Below are positions 60,964-64,000 of a stretch of 64,000 nt of DNA, one piece after another. The notes beneath the pieces were generated by a model, which worked only from the letters and a program-made list of their open reading frames with translations, was not told where the DNA came from and did not search any database. Both the position numbers and the translations under genes were made by a program. Source of the stretch: Straminergon stramineum (Eukaryota; Streptophyta; Bryopsida; Hypnales; Calliergonaceae); assembly GCA_963920665.1 (NCBI GenBank), contig OY987263.1:38537218-38601217 (forward strand), in the 5' to 3' direction. Numbering within the stretch: the stretch's first letter is position 1; every line of letters starts with the position of its first letter.

Positions 60964-61917
60964 ACGTCTTCTTTTTTCCATTCTCAACCTTCAAATGTGC
61001 CACATACCCTATTGGAGTTCATTTTAATGAATAAACTATTTCATGGATGGATTATTCTTCATCCATCCATTAGAGATTGGTGGTCTATTTTCCTTGTTTA
61101 GGGTTCCATTAAGGTAGACCAATCCAATTCCATTCCATTAGAAGAAATTTAGTTACTCTAGAAGATTGCAAGTTCCCACAAATTCTTAGATTGTGGGAAC
61201 TCCACCCTAGTAGCTAACTAATAGCCACATCAAATAATAATAAAAAATCGTTTTTTAAATATATATATATTTTAAAAATATTATATTTTGATTGATTTAT
61301 TCAATATTTTTTCCATTTCTTTTCATATTTTTGAATTCTGGCCAACATTGACTAGTTCATAGCTCAAGGAACTAGCTTGAAATAGTTTTGTAGGGTACCT
61401 AAATCTCTTCAAATGCAATGTCCAACTCCATCCCCTATTTTTGGCCTCAATTCCATTCTGGTAAAAAATTCAAATTTGTTAGGAAAAAATATCCAAATTT
61501 TCTAATTTTTTTTGACAAAATCACTACATCAATAACCAAATGAGATAACATGTCAATTCTTTATTGGTGAGTATTTCATTGCCTACAAATACATGGAAAG
61601 GTGATTACAGGTTGTTTATGAGACATCTATGACTCTACTCTAGGGGTGGTTCTATAACTTCAGGAATGGCCATGTTAGAAATTCACAAAAATTGTAATTT
61701 TGTTTGAGTTTGATTTGTGCAATAAGGGCACCTTTGTGGAAAAATATGTACCCCTCTTGGAATTGCCCCCAAGATATTCAGATTCCAAATCAGAGTGGTA
61801 ATAGGCTTGTCTACCTTAGCTTTCGAAGAGAATCCATTTCACGTTTCCTCTCAGGTGATCCTCGCCGCGCTGCACTAACTTACTCTTGTTGCCGTTGTCA
61901 TTCCTCTAAAGAATCTC

Positions 61918-62235
61918 TCGTGCTGGATGTCTTGCTCTTGTTTCTGGTGTCGTTCCTCTGTACACAGCCTTTTTCATTAGTTCCTTCATCGAAAAGCATT
62001 GGGATTCCCGCTCATTTTCTTAAACCCAGAAGACTTGGGGGCTTTAATTAGGGTTTGCAGTTTTGTAGCGATCTCTCGTATTGGATGTTTTGCTCTTGTT
62101 TCAGGTGTTTCTGGTGTCGTTCCTCTGTACAGCCTTTTTCATTAGTTCCTTCATCGAAAAGCATTGGAATTCCTGCTCATTTTCTTAAATCCAGAAGACT
62201 TGGGTCTTACTTAGGGTTTGGAGTTTTGTAGCGAT
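61918..62235. repeat. 165-bp tandem duplication upstream of TRM112
   Basis: TTCATTAGTTCCTTCATCG recurs at 61973 and 62138. Each copy ends with TTAGGGTTTGSAGTTTTGTA then GCGATC, so each contains an inverted telo-box. It lies within the promoter or leader of the TRM112 gene. Confidence 0.85.
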
Positions 62236-62322
62236 CGAGTATGCAGGATTGAAAGAGGTTCATCTTCTGCCACAAGTGGATTTGCGTTCGAGAGCTTGGT
62301 AAATCTCGTTCTTCATTCTCCA

Positions 62323-62453
62323 CACTACACAAAAGGGTTATCACACCTTCTTCATGGAGAAAGGCTCCTAATTGGCTCCTCTTTTCTCTCCACAACTTCT
62401 CAGTCTTCATACAAGTTTCACTCTTGAAGAAGGTGTGACAACCCCTAGTAGTG
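62323..62453. mobile_element. 131-bp TIR element (CACTA-like ends)
   Basis: Inner inverted repeats GGGTTATCACACCTTCTTC (62334) and GAAGAAGGTGTGACAACCCC (right) are near-perfect. Just outside, CACTAC at 62323 and GTAGTG ending at 62453 also pair, giving CACTA-type termini. No 3-bp duplication is visible, so the exact ends and superfamily are uncertain. It sits about 100 bp upstream of the TRM112 start codon. Confidence 0.6.
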
Positions 62454-62550
62454 GTGAAATTCAAGTGCTTGCGGTCAGAATCTCACTCTCTTGATTGCAT
62501 TTAGGGTTTGCGGAAGATCGCCTGAAAGTTGGCACGCTTTGTCGATCACA

Positions 62551-63756
62551 ATGAAGCTCCTCACGCACAACATGCTGGCGTGCAACATCAAGGGCGTGAC
62601 GAAAGGATTTCCCCTGCTCATAGAGGCCACGAAATTGGAGACCAAAGAGTTGGAGATGAATCCGGAGTTTTTGAGACATATTTTCCCCAAGCTGGATTGG
62701 AAGGCGTTTCACGGGGCCGCGCACAGTGTACGAGTTCGCCTCATGGCTTTGCCAGAGTCTTTATTATGTGTTGTTTGCTGTGCCTTACGAGTGCTGGACA
62801 GTAAATTGTAGTTGCTCTCATTTTTCCTATTTATTTTTTTGATTTAAAAAAAGAAATTAAGGGTTAGAAATCAATTTGTGTGTTCTCTATGCACATGGAG
62901 GCATTTGGAGTAGGAGGAGGGCAGTATACCGGTCGACACTTCGTGACGTGATGTAATTCTAGGGGATTCAGACTACAACAGGGGGAAACAATTTTGTTAG
63001 GAACTCAGTTTTAGTTTTTGGATGTTTTGGATAAGCCATTCGCTGTGGATGTAAAATAGCTCTAACGATAGGTTTCTGCAAGTCTTTGGAGAGGTCTTAA
63101 CTTGTGGGGTTGATAACGCGTTGCAGTTGGGCCTGAATGACATTCCCGAGCATGTAGAGCCTGCAATGTTGGAAGACGAAGATTTCCTCCAGAAGTTTCA
63201 CCATGCATTGCTTGAGGTATTTTTGTGATACTTTTGTGGGAATCTAAAACTTAGTACATTAAACCCCTCTTGAATCTTTCCACCTGGGGTCCGAAATTTT
63301 TCATTATGATGTAGTTTGAATGTGTGACAAGGGTGCTACACTTAATGATAGTGTGACTATTGTACAGGATATCTAGAATGACTTTCACAGAAGGTCATAA
63401 TAAAGAGGTTTTAGTGCAATCACTAAAGTTGCAACAGTCAGTAATGTTATCCCATCACCGTTCGATGGAGTCGTTGATGCCTTGCAAAATTTCGAAGTTG
63501 AATGCTTGAATAGGGTTTATTCTAGATCGCTATTTGAGTTGGTTCTACATTGTTGAAGATTTCGCAGTGGTATCAGCAACCATGATTCCATGGCCGTTAT
63601 GAAATTAGTTAGGGTACCATGAAGCTATTTCATGTGCTTATTTGTGCGTGGCAGGTTCACTTGGAGGAGGGTGCCCTGATCTGTCCAGAGACCAACCGAC
63701 GATTTCCAGTTACAAAAGGTGTTCCCAACATGCTGCTGAATGAAGATGAGGTGTAA
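62551..63756 (+). CDS. TRM112: TRM112, methyltransferase activator subunit
   Basis: Three exons: 62551-62727, 63127-63216, 63655-63756; 122 aa, close to the family's usual 120-130, all junctions in phase. It starts with [15 protein letters not shown], typical for eukaryotic TRM112/TRMT112. The helical middle ([34 protein letters not shown]) is followed by the zinc-ribbon strand region [18 protein letters not shown] and the terminal [15 protein letters not shown]112 is a small Zn-binding partner needed by several methyltransferases acting on tRNA, rRNA and the release factor eRF1. It is cytosolic and nuclear. A further TTAGGGTTT box lies at about 62500. Confidence 0.95.
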
Positions 63757-64000
63757 CGTTGGTTGGGTGGTTGCTTTTAACAGTTGATTTAGTCGGTTTG
63801 GATGGTAGTGCAAAAGTGAGGTACTTGGAGGGATTTCATATCGTTGCTTTGCTTGAGATTACGTGAGCTTTGTAGTCAACCTAGCTTTGAGCCCCTTCCC
63901 TGCTTCAATTCTGATAGGTGTGGTTGCAGTTTTACGTGGACAACATGTCTGTTTTTTTGTACCTTAGATTTGAAACAGAACCCAAGAATCATGTTCTGAA
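63757..64000. other. 3' flank of TRM112
   Basis: Probable 3' UTR and downstream DNA; no other feature seen before the window ends. Confidence 0.5.

Larger units (their letters stand above)
56567..61700. other. intergenic, repeat-rich
   Basis: No supported gene. It contains the roughly 180-bp repeats near 59 kb and fragments of the GGGGTT-type element near 60.4 and 60.8 kb. Confidence 0.5.

Noticed and set aside
1..64000. CRISPR arrays, bacterial operons, tRNA or rRNA genes, organelle DNA insertions
   Set aside because: I looked for spaced direct repeats, cloverleaf-like blocks and long organelle-like coding stretches and saw none. Short tRNAs could still be missed by eye.

Overview
This is nuclear DNA of a land plant. 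The genes are multi-exon with GT-AG introns (two look GC-AG). They include plant-specific families: a D27-like carotenoid isomerase, a P-class PPR protein and an omega-3 desaturase. Intergenic DNA is AT-rich and full of decayed transposons. Compact introns and an intronless desaturase make me favour a bryophyte, probably a moss, but the sequence alone does not prove the lineage. All exon models are read from splice signals and reading-frame continuity, without transcripts.

Layout. 1-4297: the 3' part of a dead Ty1/copia retrotransposon (gag-pre-integrase, integrase, RT and RNase H pieces, a short 3' LTR). It carries two nested DNA-transposon insertions and, between pol and the LTR, an open antisense frame for an RNase H1-type hybrid-binding domain. 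4309-5550 (-): Myb/SANT (trihelix-like) protein. 6016-6196: second copy of a 181-bp MITE. 9060-9751 (+): unrecognised coiled-coil protein. 11612-12826 (-): short-chain dehydrogenase with a 92-bp repeat array in its intron. 13870-14540: tandem duplication. 14653-17192 (+): D27-like protein, 6 exons. 19147-23983 (-): AAMP-type WD40 protein, 13 exons, head-to-head with 24579-28572 (+), a PPR287-like protein, 7 exons. 28573-34542: gene-poor, with one candidate small membrane protein. 34543-34929 (-): mitochondrial ribosomal protein mL54. 37279-40739 (+): metallo-beta-lactamase-fold hydrolase, 9 exons. 41480-47820: repeat-rich (LINE/SINE-type tails, 68-bp arrays, a MULE-type MITE). 49147-50352 (-): intronless omega-3 desaturase. 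50353-61900: largely non-genic. 62551-63756 (+): TRM112.

Most genes are housekeeping and form no pathway cluster. Mitochondrial translation (mL54), methyltransferase activation (TRM112), organelle RNA processing (PPR), plastid carotenoid metabolism (D27-like) and ER lipid desaturation (FAD3-like) are simply neighbours. The most unusual material is in the mobile DNA: the antisense hybrid-binding-domain ORF inside the copia element, and several miniature elements whose target-site duplications can be read directly.
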